Assembly: GCA_004173455.1 (NCBI GenBank) | Contig: SECL01000027.1 | Span: 1 to 55,664, forward strand | DNA: 55,664 nt | Origin: Moraxellaceae bacterium | GTDB taxonomy: Bacteria; Pseudomonadota; Gammaproteobacteria; Pseudomonadales; Moraxellaceae | Direction of reading: 5' to 3' | Shown: piece by piece, positions 35,687 to 43,940 of the stretch | Numbering within the stretch: the stretch's first letter is position 1 | How the letters are laid out: every line of letters begins with the position of its first letter | Notes under the pieces: generated by a model | The model's database searches: none | Told to the model about the DNA's origin: nothing | Seen by the model: only the letters and a program-made list of their open reading frames with translations | Program-made: the position numbers and the translations under genes

Positions 35687-36358
35687 TCAAGCGTACCACG
35701 TGGTGGCAGACCCGGCAGGTGAGGAGTCCAGTGGATTCAGCACATGGTTCAACAGTTGATGCCATTGCGCCTGCATGATTTGATAGGGTTTTTGATGATG
35801 ATCAAAAATAGTCAGGCCTTGTGCGGCCAGTTGCGGATAAGCACTACGCTCGCTGATCCAGCCTAGCGGCGCACAGCCAACCTGCTGGAAAAACGCTTCA
35901 AGCTGCTGGCTGCCAATGGATTGCGACCTCACCCGATTGGCCAGCAAATGCAGTTGCACTTTACCTTTGCGCACCCGCTTTAATTCTTCTACCTGTTTTA
36001 AAAAACGCCGGGTACTGTCCACATCAAAAAAAGACGGTTGCACCGGAATAATCATGGCATGTGCAGTCGCCACCAATTGTGCTGCATGCTGGTCAGTGAG
36101 TGAACCGGGCGCATCGACAATCAGCCAGTCCAGTTTTTTGGGCGTATCGCCAATGTGTTCATCCTGCCGCCAATCCAGCCCAATAATTTTACTGGCCTGT
36201 TCTGGTCGTAGCTTGAGCCATTGCAGTGATGACTTTTGCACATCAGCATCGGCCAGTGCCACCTTATTGCCCTGTTTTGCCAACGCAGCCGCCAAGGTAA
36301 TGGCGGTAATGGTCTTACCGCAGCCCCCTTTATGATTGGCCACCAAAATAGTTTTCAA
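35687..36358 (-). CDS. ParA/MinD-type ATPase, orphan
   Basis: A 223-residue P-loop ATPase with the deviant Walker A KGGCGKTITA (residues 10-19), the Walker A' region ALADADVQKSS and Walker B WLIVDAPGS. The family drives positioning or segregation of plasmids, chromosomes or large complexes, usually with a partner encoded next door. There is no parB-like gene, parS-like repeat or chemoreceptor gene here, so the cargo is unknown. It sits alone between the AI-2E family gene and the paralog pair. Confidence 0.9.
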   Translation of the reverse strand: MKTILVANHKGGCGKTITAITLAAALAKQGNKVALADADVQKSSLQWLKLRPEQASKIIGLDWRQDEHIGDTPKKLDWLIVDAPGSLTDQHAAQLVATAHAMIIPVQPSFFDVDSTRRFLKQVEELKRVRKGKVQLHLLANRVRSQSIGSQQLEAFFQQVGCAPLGWISERSAYPQLAAQGLTIFDHHQKPYQIMQAQWHQLLNHVLNPLDSSPAGSATTWYA

Positions 36359-36654
36359 TGATTTTCCAGCGCATAATTAGGTTTATTCAATTCTAGCCAA
36401 TCAATATGACAATTTAATGAAAAATATAAGAAAAATTACAACTGTTTAAATCGACCAGCCATCAGATTGCTTTTGAAGCTGACACGAGTTATTGCTAAGC
36501 TCATGCCAGATATTAAATCAATTGTATGTCCAACCACGCACTTTAAGCCGATTTTTAATGAAGGATTTGTGCAATGACTTGCGCTTAGCCCCAGTTCGAA
36601 ACTCAACGCTGCAAACATCATTTTTAATGCGATTAATTTAATCAAGGTAACAAT

Positions 36655-37215
36655 ATGGGACGTGGCTTTTATTTTTTATTGGCGGCTATTATCGCGTATG
36701 CCACATGGACACACTGGCTCAAGCCGTCACCGCATCTGGATCAATGGAACAATAGCACATCGACTTCCGCACAACATGTTCAGGTCAAAGCGCTGGAAAC
36801 CTATGCGGGTGAGTTTCGGATTTTAAGCCGTGAAGACTATAGCAGTGGCACTGAAGCGCAGTTTTCACCAGTGGATTTTGCCGTAGGCTGGGGCGACATG
36901 GCACGGCCTGAGGTTTATTCGCAAATTGAGATTAGCCAAAGTAATCGCTGGTATCACTGGCATGTAGATCATCAGCCGCCCATTCCGGTGCGCGAGATAG
37001 AAACGCACAGTGCCAACATGCACATCATTCCTGCCAATGCCGAAGTGGCCAAATTGCTAAAAAAGGTTAAACCGGATGACATGGTATACCTACAAGGCGC
37101 ACTGGTTGAAATTCAAATGGATAACGGCTGGCACTGGCGCAGCTCACTATCACGTGAAGATACCGGTGCGGGTGCCTGTGAACTGATGCGGGTAGATCAG
37201 GTGCGCTGGCTTTAA
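36655..37215 (+). CDS. Unknown N-terminally anchored protein, paralog 1 of a tandem pair
   Basis: A 186-residue protein with an uncleaved-looking N-terminal hydrophobic segment (residues 4-18) and a periplasmic-type domain. Shared with its neighbour at 37512: AEFRIL/GEFRILSREDY, EAQFSPVDFAVG, NMHIIPANAEV, VKPDDMVYLQGALVEI and the closing WRSSLSREDTGAGACELMRV. No named family recognised. The upstream 296 bp (36359-36654) hold no supported gene; a minus-strand frame there looks like chance. AAGGTAACAAT precedes the ATG. Confidence 0.7.
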   Translation: MGRGFYFLLAAIIAYATWTHWLKPSPHLDQWNNSTSTSAQHVQVKALETYAGEFRILSREDYSSGTEAQFSPVDFAVGWGDMARPEVYSQIEISQSNRWYHWHVDHQPPIPVREIETHSANMHIIPANAEVAKLLKKVKPDDMVYLQGALVEIQMDNGWHWRSSLSREDTGAGACELMRVDQVRWL

Positions 37216-37511
37216 CAGCTTTTATAAACTGGTTCTTGTCAAAATTTTCATTAAACATTTGATTGAATGATTTAAAGAGCATTCCGCAATACTGCGTTTC
37301 ACGTGATTTTAAACGCCTAGAAAAAGGCATTAGCCTGAATTAAATAACAGCATCTATCTATCATCAGTTGTCGCAAAAAACCAGCAATCGGTTACAGCTT
37401 GCAGAGATTCCTGCGCATTTTATGGATTTTTTTACGCTTTAATAGTCTTCTAACAGCCAAAACTTGCCTTTCAGTGAATGTCGGTCATTGTGGCGTAAGG
37501 ACAAATAAAAC

Positions 37512-38138
37512 ATGCGTTACTTATCAAGTGTGTTGCAACGGTTATCCTCACAAAAGCCGCGCGTACTCAAGCAATTGATTCATCTGGGCGGGCTATTGCT
37601 ATGTATGGGTTTAAGCGTGCCTGCATTGGCCAATCGACCAGTGGCGCAGCTCAATCCAGCCCAGTTTAATATCGCGCGCGGTTTGCCGCCAGCCCCCAAC
37701 CAGCAGGTCAAGGTGCTGGATCAGTATGTCGGAAATTTCCGTATTCTAGGGCGTAAAGACTATCAACATGATCGGGAAGCGCAGTTTTCACCGGTGGATT
37801 TTGCGGTGAGTGAAGGCGTGCTGGCCAACAAATATTATTATCCGCTAATTGGCGTGCGGCAGGACAACCGTTATCTGACATGGCGCATGAGTAAATTGCC
37901 GCTATCGGCCAAAAAAGCCATGCAACTGGTGTCCAATATCCATATCATTCCAGCCAACCCGCAAATTGCCGCCGAACTCAAGCGGGTTAAACAGGGTGAT
38001 TTGGTCAAGCTGCGTGGCGATCTGGTCGAGGTAGATGACCATGGCTGGACGTGGCGTAGCTCGCTGTCACGTACCGACGTGGGTGATGGTGCCTGTGAAC
38101 TGTTACGGGTACAGTCGATTCAGTGGGTAGAAAAATAA
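37512..38138 (+). CDS. Unknown secreted protein, paralog 2 of a tandem pair
   Basis: A 208-residue protein with a long signal peptide (n-region to about residue 22, h-region LIHLGGLLLCMGL, cut after ALA near 40). The mature part matches paralog 1 through YVGNFRILGRKDY, EAQFSPVDFAV, NIHIIPANPQI, VKQGDLVKLRGDLVEV and WRSSLSRTDVGDGACELLRV. A conserved Cys and the SSLSR-x-D-x-G-x-GACEL signature suggest a common fold with a functional loop there. Function unknown; the two may form a complex or act in the same envelope pathway. The 296-bp gap between the two genes shows no gene or strong hairpin. Confidence 0.72.
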   Translation: MRYLSSVLQRLSSQKPRVLKQLIHLGGLLLCMGLSVPALANRPVAQLNPAQFNIARGLPPAPNQQVKVLDQYVGNFRILGRKDYQHDREAQFSPVDFAVSEGVLANKYYYPLIGVRQDNRYLTWRMSKLPLSAKKAMQLVSNIHIIPANPQIAAELKRVKQGDLVKLRGDLVEVDDHGWTWRSSLSRTDVGDGACELLRVQSIQWVEK

Positions 38139-38195
38139 AGCCATTAAACTCTTGAGTAATTTCAGCTTATTAAAAATATTTGCCCTAAGACCTCA

Positions 38196-39077
38196 TCAGT
38201 TTTGAGATAAGGCATTCGCCAATGTTGGCTGTTCAAAGTGAAACCCTGCCTGTATCAAGCGATTAGGCACAATTTTTTGACTGTCCAAAAACAAATGTGA
38301 CATTTCACCAAAAATGAGTTTTACCATAGGTTCTGGCATTGGAAAAATAGCTGGCCGATTCAAGCTGCTGGCAAATGCTTTGGCAAATTGCTGCTGTGTG
38401 ACAGGATTAGGGGTTGTTAAATTGACTGCGCCTTGCAAGGGATGTTGCATTAGAAACAGCACGGCATTCACCCAGTCATTGCGGCTAATCCAGCTCAACC
38501 ATTGCTGGCCAGAGCCTAATCGTCCACCGCCACCCCATTGATAAATGGGTTTAAGTTGCTTGAGCATTCCGCCCGCGTGATCCAGCACCACACCAGTACG
38601 CAGCAGCGTGGTTGAAATTCCCAGCGCTTGTGCCTGTAAGGCGCATTGCTCCCATTGCTGGCATAACTCATGACTAAAGCCTGCTTCTGCAGTGCTGGCC
38701 TCATCAATCAACTGATCCCCATGTGAACCATACCAACCAATCGCCGAACCGGATAAAAACTGTTGCGGCTTGATGGCCAGTTGCTGAAACCAGTTAATCA
38801 GCGCTTGCGTGGTTTGCAGGCGGCTGTGTAATAAATCTGCCTTGCGCTGTTCTGTCCAGCGCTGGTCAGCAATGCCAGTGCCTGCCAGATTGATCACTAT
38901 ATCGGCATAGCCGATGCTGTCGAGTTTTTTAAGGGTGGTCGCGGTGAGTAAGGGATGCGAGAGAGGAAATCGTTCAGGATGACGGCTGGTGACGGTAATA
39001 CTGTGCTGGTCTTGCAACAGACGCTGGATGAGCGCAGTACCTAAAAAACCGCTACCGCCAGTCATAAGAATATGCAT
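38196..39077 (-). CDS. TIGR01777-family NAD-dependent epimerase (YfcH-like)
   Basis: A 293-residue extended-SDR protein of the YfcH/SulA-homolog group. The opening MTGGSGFLGTALIQRLL carries the TGxxGFLG NAD motif. DIVINLAGTGIADQRWTEQRK, FLSGSAIGWYGSHGDQLIDE (with Tyr) and LLRTGVVLDHAGGMLKQL are the family blocks. The catalytic Tyr-x3-Lys is degenerate (YGSHGD), as usual in this group. Reaction unknown. It converges with the second paralog gene, 58 bp away. Confidence 0.92.
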   Translation of the reverse strand: MHILMTGGSGFLGTALIQRLLQDQHSITVTSRHPERFPLSHPLLTATTLKKLDSIGYADIVINLAGTGIADQRWTEQRKADLLHSRLQTTQALINWFQQLAIKPQQFLSGSAIGWYGSHGDQLIDEASTAEAGFSHELCQQWEQCALQAQALGISTTLLRTGVVLDHAGGMLKQLKPIYQWGGGGRLGSGQQWLSWISRNDWVNAVLFLMQHPLQGAVNLTTPNPVTQQQFAKAFASSLNRPAIFPMPEPMVKLIFGEMSHLFLDSQKIVPNRLIQAGFHFEQPTLANALSQN

Positions 39078-39177
39078 TATTGTTCTCTAAATTTTGCCAA
39101 CAGCGTCATCATAGCTGAAATAGATTTTTTTAGGACTGAACCCTAATGCAAATTTGTTATGGTTAAAACCACTGCTA

Positions 39178-40083
39178 TTAACGCAGTTTTAGATTTTCAA
39201 TCCGTTGCATGGCAGCCGCCAGCAATAGGGGCTGTAACAAGGTCATCATCAATGGTAAATACAGATAACTATCACTATGATGATATTGTCCCTGAATAGA
39301 GGACTGAAAAAATCCCAATGAAATCAGTGTGCTGATAATAATGGAATACACCAATATTGCCAGTGCAGTGCCTGCAAAACGCCCAAAAAATGCCACCAGA
39401 ATGAGTGTGGCTGAAATATAAATATAAGGATCGGGCAAATATACAAAACCAAACAGCGCAATCAGCAATGCCAGCAAAATACACATCAGGAAGCCAAATG
39501 ACTGGTTAATCTGAATAAAATCCTGCCAGCCATAACTCACCAGCAATAAGCCAGTGGGAATAATGGAAATGGCTCCCACCACGCTGCCCGTAAATAAAAA
39601 TAGCCAGCCCTGATCGTAGGAAACCAGACCGTATAGCATTACTACCAGTGCGCCCAGTAAGGCACTAATGGCAATCGGCAGCAACATCAGTGCCAGTAAT
39701 TTAAGCAGTGTTAAGGGATTTTCGGTACATTGCTGTAAAGGAATAAACCGGCGAAAGCAAAACCCGACCAACCCAATTTCCAGCAAATTACTAGGAATAA
39801 ACGCCAGACTCATGCCAATGGGATCATTAAATACAATATTGGCACACAAATTTCCCAATGCAGCAATGATCAGTAAAATAGGCCAATCCCGATAAGAGAA
39901 CACCTGTAAAAACATGATCATAATGGCATTGGCATACCATACTCCGGCAATGCTGCCCGGCTGTCGTGTCACATAAATGCAGCCTAATGCGGCCACAAAA
40001 TACAGCGCAAAAGCCAGCAAAAATACCGGAAAGCGACGGCCCTGAAGCTGGAGTAATTGATTTTCAGGGTGAGTAAGCAACAT
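39178..40083 (-). CDS. Stand-alone MASE1 membrane protein
   Basis: A 301-residue protein with about eight membrane segments of the MASE1 type: FALYFVAALGCIYVTRQPGSIAGVWYANAI, then IAALGNLCANIVFNDP and LAFIPSNLLEIGLVGFCFRRF. MASE1 is a sensory input domain normally joined to GGDEF, EAL or histidine-kinase outputs. Here the protein ends after QRIENLKLR, right at the last helix, with no output module and none encoded next to it. It may partner in trans or have another role. The upstream 290 bp (40084-40373) hold an AAATCAG/CTGATTT hairpin at 40231-40248 that I cannot assign. Confidence 0.82.
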   Translation of the reverse strand: MLLTHPENQLLQLQGRRFPVFLLAFALYFVAALGCIYVTRQPGSIAGVWYANAIMIMFLQVFSYRDWPILLIIAALGNLCANIVFNDPIGMSLAFIPSNLLEIGLVGFCFRRFIPLQQCTENPLTLLKLLALMLLPIAISALLGALVVMLYGLVSYDQGWLFLFTGSVVGAISIIPTGLLLVSYGWQDFIQINQSFGFLMCILLALLIALFGFVYLPDPYIYISATLILVAFFGRFAGTALAILVYSIIISTLISLGFFQSSIQGQYHHSDSYLYLPLMMTLLQPLLLAAAMQRIENLKLR

Positions 40084-40332
40084 GATATGAACTGACCGAC
40101 GCTAAGATAAAGTATGGATCACAAGGAGTATTGAAAGCAGGCAGATCAAGCATCACGTCATAAAAACAGGCTGCCTTGAAACGCCAACGCCTAGTGTAGC
40201 ATAAAGTTTTAACGCGATTATGTTTAGCCTAAATCAGAAAACTGATTTTTATACATAGGTTGGCATGTTGCAAAACAGGAAGCTTTTGGACGCAAGCGCT
40301 AATCAGTTAGCCACTAGCAGAATAACAGCAAC

Positions 40333-40360
40333 ACAAAAAGCCGCAATCGATGCGGCTTTG
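40333..40360 (-). terminator. infA terminator
   Basis: AAAGCCGCA (40337-40345) pairs with TGCGGCTTT (40351-40359) over a 5-nt loop. On the minus strand a T-run follows, 14 bp past the infA stop. Confidence 0.88.
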
Positions 40361-40373
40361 GGCGTTTTAAAGC

Positions 40374-40595
40374 TTAGCGGGCGCGGTACGTAATGCGGCC
40401 TTTGCTCAGGTCATAAGGCGTCATTTCAACCTTGACCTGATCACCCGTCAGAATGCGGATATAGTGTTTGCGCATTTTGCCGGAAATATGAGCAATCACT
40501 TCGTGACCATTTTCCAGACGAACACGGAACATGGTATTTGGCAATGTCTCGGTGACAACGCCTTCAAACTCAATGAGTTCTTCTTTGTTGGCCAT
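40374..40595 (-). CDS. infA: Translation initiation factor IF-1
   Basis: A 73-residue S1/OB-fold protein that binds the 30S A site with IF-2 and IF-3. The sequence [50 protein letters not shown] and LSKGRITYR is the almost invariant IF-1 pattern. AGGTAGGC before the ATG is the ribosome site. It has its own promoter with a perfect -10 and its own terminator. Confidence 0.98.
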   Translation of the reverse strand: MANKEELIEFEGVVTETLPNTMFRVRLENGHEVIAHISGKMRKHYIRILTGDQVKVEMTPYDLSKGRITYRAR

Positions 40596-40626
40596 AGCCT
40601 ACCTGATACGAAAAGATAAGGCGCAA

Positions 40627-40655
40627 ATTATAGACAGTTTTGGCCAAAAAAACAA
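40627..40655 (-). promoter_or_regulatory. infA sigma-70 promoter
   Basis: Read on the minus strand: -35 TTGTTT (40655-40650), 17-bp spacer, -10 TATAAT (40632-40627), about 32 bp before the ATG. Confidence 0.7.
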
Positions 40656-40828
40656 TCTATTCTGCAAGCGCCACGTGGATGTTTTTGGCAAACCCATACA
40701 GGCCAGCACATCGGTAATCCGTTTCATTTCTGGTGCTATAACAGTAAACTAAGCTGTCAATTCAGCCAATAACCTGACAGAATGATTTGGGCACCTATTG
40801 GCAATTTAAAGCAAATGAGAGCGTAGAT

Positions 40829-41839
40829 ATGGCGGGACAACTGACAGATGCTTCAATTATTTTGCGTTTAGGTTATCAGGCCATGCGCCGCGCCAATATG
40901 CCGGTGGAGCAGATTCTCGGCCGTGCTGGGGTTGCTTTAAATCAGGTCGATGCCCGCAAACGTACACCTTTAAGCGCACAGACGGCGTTCTGGCAGGCCG
41001 CTGAGGAAGTCACCGGTGATCCGGATGTTGGGCTGCATCTGGGCGAGCATTTGCCATTATACCGCGGGCAGGTGATTGAGTATTTATTTATGAGTAGTGG
41101 CACGTTTGGAGAAGGACTCAAGCGTGCGCTGGCTTATCAGCGTCTGATTAGTGATGCCCTCAATGCCCAGTTGGTGGTAGACAGTAAAAGCTGTTATTTG
41201 ACCAATGGCCGTATGGAATATTCAGATAGTAAGGTACAACGGCATTTTAGCGAATGTGTGGTATCGGGCGCGTTGCGGTTTTTCAATTTTGTGACCGAAG
41301 GCCGATTTCAGATTACTTGTTTGGATTTTAATTATACGCATGGGGCGAGTGAAGCCGAATATCACCGCGTATATCATTGTCCGGTCAGGTTGGGGCAAGC
41401 AGAAACCCGCCTGTATTTTGAACCTTCCATTCTGGATTATCCGCTGTGGCAATCCGAACCGGAATTATTGCGCCTGCATGAGCAACTGGCATTAGAAAAG
41501 TTACAGGAATTGGCGCGGTATGATTTGGTGGGTGAAGTGCGCCGTGCTATTGGTTCTACCTTGGAAAGTGGCGAGACGACGTTGGAAACAGTGGCTGGCC
41601 AGCTTAATATTACCCCGCGCCGCCTGCGCACCCAGCTCAGTGAAGCCAATACCTGTTTTCAGCAAATCCTGTCAGACTATCGTTGTCGACTGGCCAAGCG
41701 TCTGCTGTCACAAACCAATGAAAGTGTAGAGCGCATTGTGTATTTGACGGGGTTTTCTGAACCCAGCACGTTTTACCGGGCGTTTAAACGCTGGACTAAT
41801 GAAACGCCGGTAGAATACCGCAAGCGCAAACAGCAATAA
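40829..41839 (+). CDS. AraC-family regulator with arabinose-binding-like N-domain
   Basis: A 336-residue regulator. Residues about 5-190 form the 'Arabinose_bd'-type domain of the OruR/ArgR-like AraC group (ILRLGYQAMRRANMPVEQIL, DVGLHLGEHLPLYRGQVIEYLFMSS). The C-terminal AraC HTH pair is clear: LETVAGQLNITPRRLRTQLSEANTCF and ESVERIVYLTGFSEPSTFYRAFKRWTNETP. Target and effector unknown. ATG 40829 is chosen over an upstream TTG (40787); GAGAG lies about 10 nt upstream. Divergent from infA with 174 bp between the promoters' genes. Confidence 0.9.
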   Translation: MAGQLTDASIILRLGYQAMRRANMPVEQILGRAGVALNQVDARKRTPLSAQTAFWQAAEEVTGDPDVGLHLGEHLPLYRGQVIEYLFMSSGTFGEGLKRALAYQRLISDALNAQLVVDSKSCYLTNGRMEYSDSKVQRHFSECVVSGALRFFNFVTEGRFQITCLDFNYTHGASEAEYHRVYHCPVRLGQAETRLYFEPSILDYPLWQSEPELLRLHEQLALEKLQELARYDLVGEVRRAIGSTLESGETTLETVAGQLNITPRRLRTQLSEANTCFQQILSDYRCRLAKRLLSQTNESVERIVYLTGFSEPSTFYRAFKRWTNETPVEYRKRKQQ

Positions 41840-41864
41840 CCAGCAGCAATAACGCTGTGCCGGT

Positions 41865-42662
41865 TTATTTAGGTAAATTTAACCAGACCGGCCCCAGATC
41901 TACCGCTGGTAAATTAAATTCTGCTGGATAATAAGCCTGAATAAAATACAGCCCATCTGCTGGTGCGGTAATACCTGCTTGATTCCGATCCTGAATGTCT
42001 AATAAATAATCCACCCATTCGGGCGGGTGCTCGCCTTGGCCAATTTCCAGCAGCGTCCCTACAATGTTGCGCACCATGTGATGCAAAAATCCATTGGCCT
42101 GAATATCCAAAATTAAAAACGCCCCATGCCGGAACAAATGGGCATGCGTAACCTCGCGTATTGGCTGGTTGGACTGACAGGCTGCTGCCCGAAAACTACT
42201 AAAGTTATGCGTACCGACCAGCTTATCCACAGCCTTGATCATGTTATCCACATTCAAATCCTGATACACATGAGTCACTTGACCATATAGCGAAGCTGGC
42301 CGAAAACGGTGCTGATAAATGATATAACGATAACGCCGGGCATGGGCTTTAAAGCGCGCATGAAAATTATTGTTCATGGGCTGAATCCAGCGCAGGGCAA
42401 TATCCTTGGGTAACAGGGTATTGGCTCCCATAACCCAGCCACGCTCAGGGCGGATGGCACTGGTATCAAAATGCGCAATCATATTGCTGGCATGCACCCC
42501 CGCATCAGTACGGCCAGCGGCATGCACTGTCACCGGATGATTGGCAATCTTGCTTAAGGCATTTTCAAGAGTAAGCTGCACACTGGCAACGCCGTCTTGC
42601 TGAGTTTGCCAGCCACGGTAATGCTGACCATTAAACTCAATTCCAATTGCGTAGCGTTGCAT
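41865..42662 (-). CDS. truA: tRNA pseudouridine(38-40) synthase
   Basis: Converts U38-U40 in the tRNA anticodon arm to pseudouridine. A 265-residue, full-length TruA. The catalytic Asp53 is in AGRTDAGVHASNMI. IEFNGQHYRGWQTQ near the start, RHRFRP-like YRYIIYQHRFRPA and the C-terminal FLHHMVRNIVGTLLEIG are family marks. It lies downstream of the asparaginase gene (26-bp gap), consistent with co-transcription in the fimV-truA type neighbourhood. Confidence 0.96.
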   Translation of the reverse strand: MQRYAIGIEFNGQHYRGWQTQQDGVASVQLTLENALSKIANHPVTVHAAGRTDAGVHASNMIAHFDTSAIRPERGWVMGANTLLPKDIALRWIQPMNNNFHARFKAHARRYRYIIYQHRFRPASLYGQVTHVYQDLNVDNMIKAVDKLVGTHNFSSFRAAACQSNQPIREVTHAHLFRHGAFLILDIQANGFLHHMVRNIVGTLLEIGQGEHPPEWVDYLLDIQDRNQAGITAPADGLYFIQAYYPAEFNLPAVDLGPVWLNLPK

Positions 42663-42688
42663 AGATTTCTCGACTCAAAGCGTTTTAA

Positions 42689-43705
42689 TCAAATGTGAGG
42701 GCAGGAGCGCCACTGTTGCTGTCGTTGCTCAAAATTCAATGGCTGGCACAACAGGCTGGCCAAACGGGCATACAGGGCGGCCACTGATAAATGGCCTGCG
42801 GATAATACACCAAACTGAGCCAGCCACTGCCCAGCCGCATAGTGAAAATTAACCCCGCCATAAGGAACTTGGGTGCCCACCACTACCAAAACTTCGGCCA
42901 ATTGCGCCTGTTCTAATACAGTTTCAATGGCAGGATGCTGCGGCAGATTACCCGCACCAAAAGCCAGTATGAGTACGGCCTGTGGACTGGATGCGATGAG
43001 GCTTTGTAGCTGCTGGGCGACTGTTTCAGGACTTAATGGCAGCGCATAATATACAGCAATATTCAAACTGGGCAGGGCATGCAGATTCAAGGGTTGAATG
43101 ACAGGAAGCGGAGATAACTGCGCTGTACAGGTTCCGGCAAAAGTGGGCGTATTGGTGGTATGGATTTTTTGTACCGTGTGCGCAGGCCAGAACTGTCCAT
43201 CAAAGGCCACCCAGCAGCTACTTTGCGCTACGGATAGACTATTGCAAAGCTGTGCATAGGCCGTGGTCAAATTACGCAGCGCATCGCTATGCGGATTCAA
43301 ATCCTGGCCATCGGGTTGTAGTAAGGGAAACTGACTGCCGGTTATTACGAGCTGGATAGGCTGTGGTACGACATGCGGTATAAATTCTGCTAACAAGGCA
43401 GCGCTGTAAGCCAGTGTGTCAGTGCCATGCACGATTAGAATTTTGCCAAAGCCCTGTTGTGCCAGTGCCTGAATTTGCCGAATCAAGTCCAGCCAGTCCT
43501 GTGGCTCAAGCTGGCTGCTATCGCGGATATTTTGGCTGGCCACAAAACTTTGCAACGCTGGATAATCATGCTGCAAGAGTTGTTGCAGTCGGGGCAAGAA
43601 AACTGCCGCCGGCAATGGCGCAAGTGGCTGACCGGTACAGCCAAACGTGCCGCCCATATAGATCAGCGCTATTGAGGAGTGCGATTGATCGACCTGATCC
43701 ACCAT
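42689..43705 (-). CDS. Asparaginase/glutaminase family amidohydrolase
   Basis: A 338-residue type I/II asparaginase-fold protein. The nucleophile region is IALIYMGGTFGCTG (GGTFG, Thr) and the second Thr is in VHGTDTLAYSAALLAEF. ITGSQFPL and the C-terminal ILAFGAGNLPQ follow. No signal peptide, so cytosolic; the G-C-T-G at the first motif differs from the usual GGTIG and may shift substrate preference. ATG 43705 has AGGAT about 9 nt upstream; the longer frame (to 43738) adds an Ile-rich run that is more likely a regulatory dyad (43710-43726) than protein. Confidence 0.88.
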   Translation of the reverse strand: MVDQVDQSHSSIALIYMGGTFGCTGQPLAPLPAAVFLPRLQQLLQHDYPALQSFVASQNIRDSSQLEPQDWLDLIRQIQALAQQGFGKILIVHGTDTLAYSAALLAEFIPHVVPQPIQLVITGSQFPLLQPDGQDLNPHSDALRNLTTAYAQLCNSLSVAQSSCWVAFDGQFWPAHTVQKIHTTNTPTFAGTCTAQLSPLPVIQPLNLHALPSLNIAVYYALPLSPETVAQQLQSLIASSPQAVLILAFGAGNLPQHPAIETVLEQAQLAEVLVVVGTQVPYGGVNFHYAAGQWLAQFGVLSAGHLSVAALYARLASLLCQPLNFEQRQQQWRSCPHI

Positions 43706-43876
43706 AGGGATTATCCTGATGATAATGATTTGTTCCAAAGTGCGATTATTTGAGGACGCATTGCAGAATAAAAAAACCTAACCCTGCTTTTGAGCAAAAG
43801 TTATGCTTCGCTAATATCCAGCAAAGCCAAACAAGCGAATGCCAAACAAAGCAATGAATAACAAAATAATCACCCA

Positions 43877-43919
43877 ACAAAAAAGGCAACTTTAGTTATT
43901 TTAACCAAAATTGCCTTTT
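43877..43919 (-). terminator. fimV terminator
   Basis: TTGCCTTTT and AAAAGGCAA arms (43911-43919 and 43881-43889) with inner pairing around GTTA/TAAC form a long stem. On the minus strand, TTTTTT follows. Confidence 0.85.
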
Positions 43920-43940
43920 GCGTGCAGAAGCGTGACTAAA

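Noticed and set aside
36436-36645. 69-codon minus-strand frame between the ParA gene and the first paralog
   Set aside because: No ribosome site and unconvincing composition; probably chance in an AT-rich gap.
39222-39240. GGGGCTGTAACAAGG, similar to the IS end
   Set aside because: Only the first 9 bases match, and it encodes normal residues (LLQPLL) of the MASE1 protein.
40231-40250. AAATCAG-AAAA-CTGATTT hairpin followed by T
   Set aside because: It looks like a small terminator, but no gene on either strand ends into it; left unassigned.
43290-43320. GATTCAAATCC resembling a tRNA T-arm
   Set aside because: It lies inside the asparaginase gene; no acceptor, D or anticodon arms can be folded around it.
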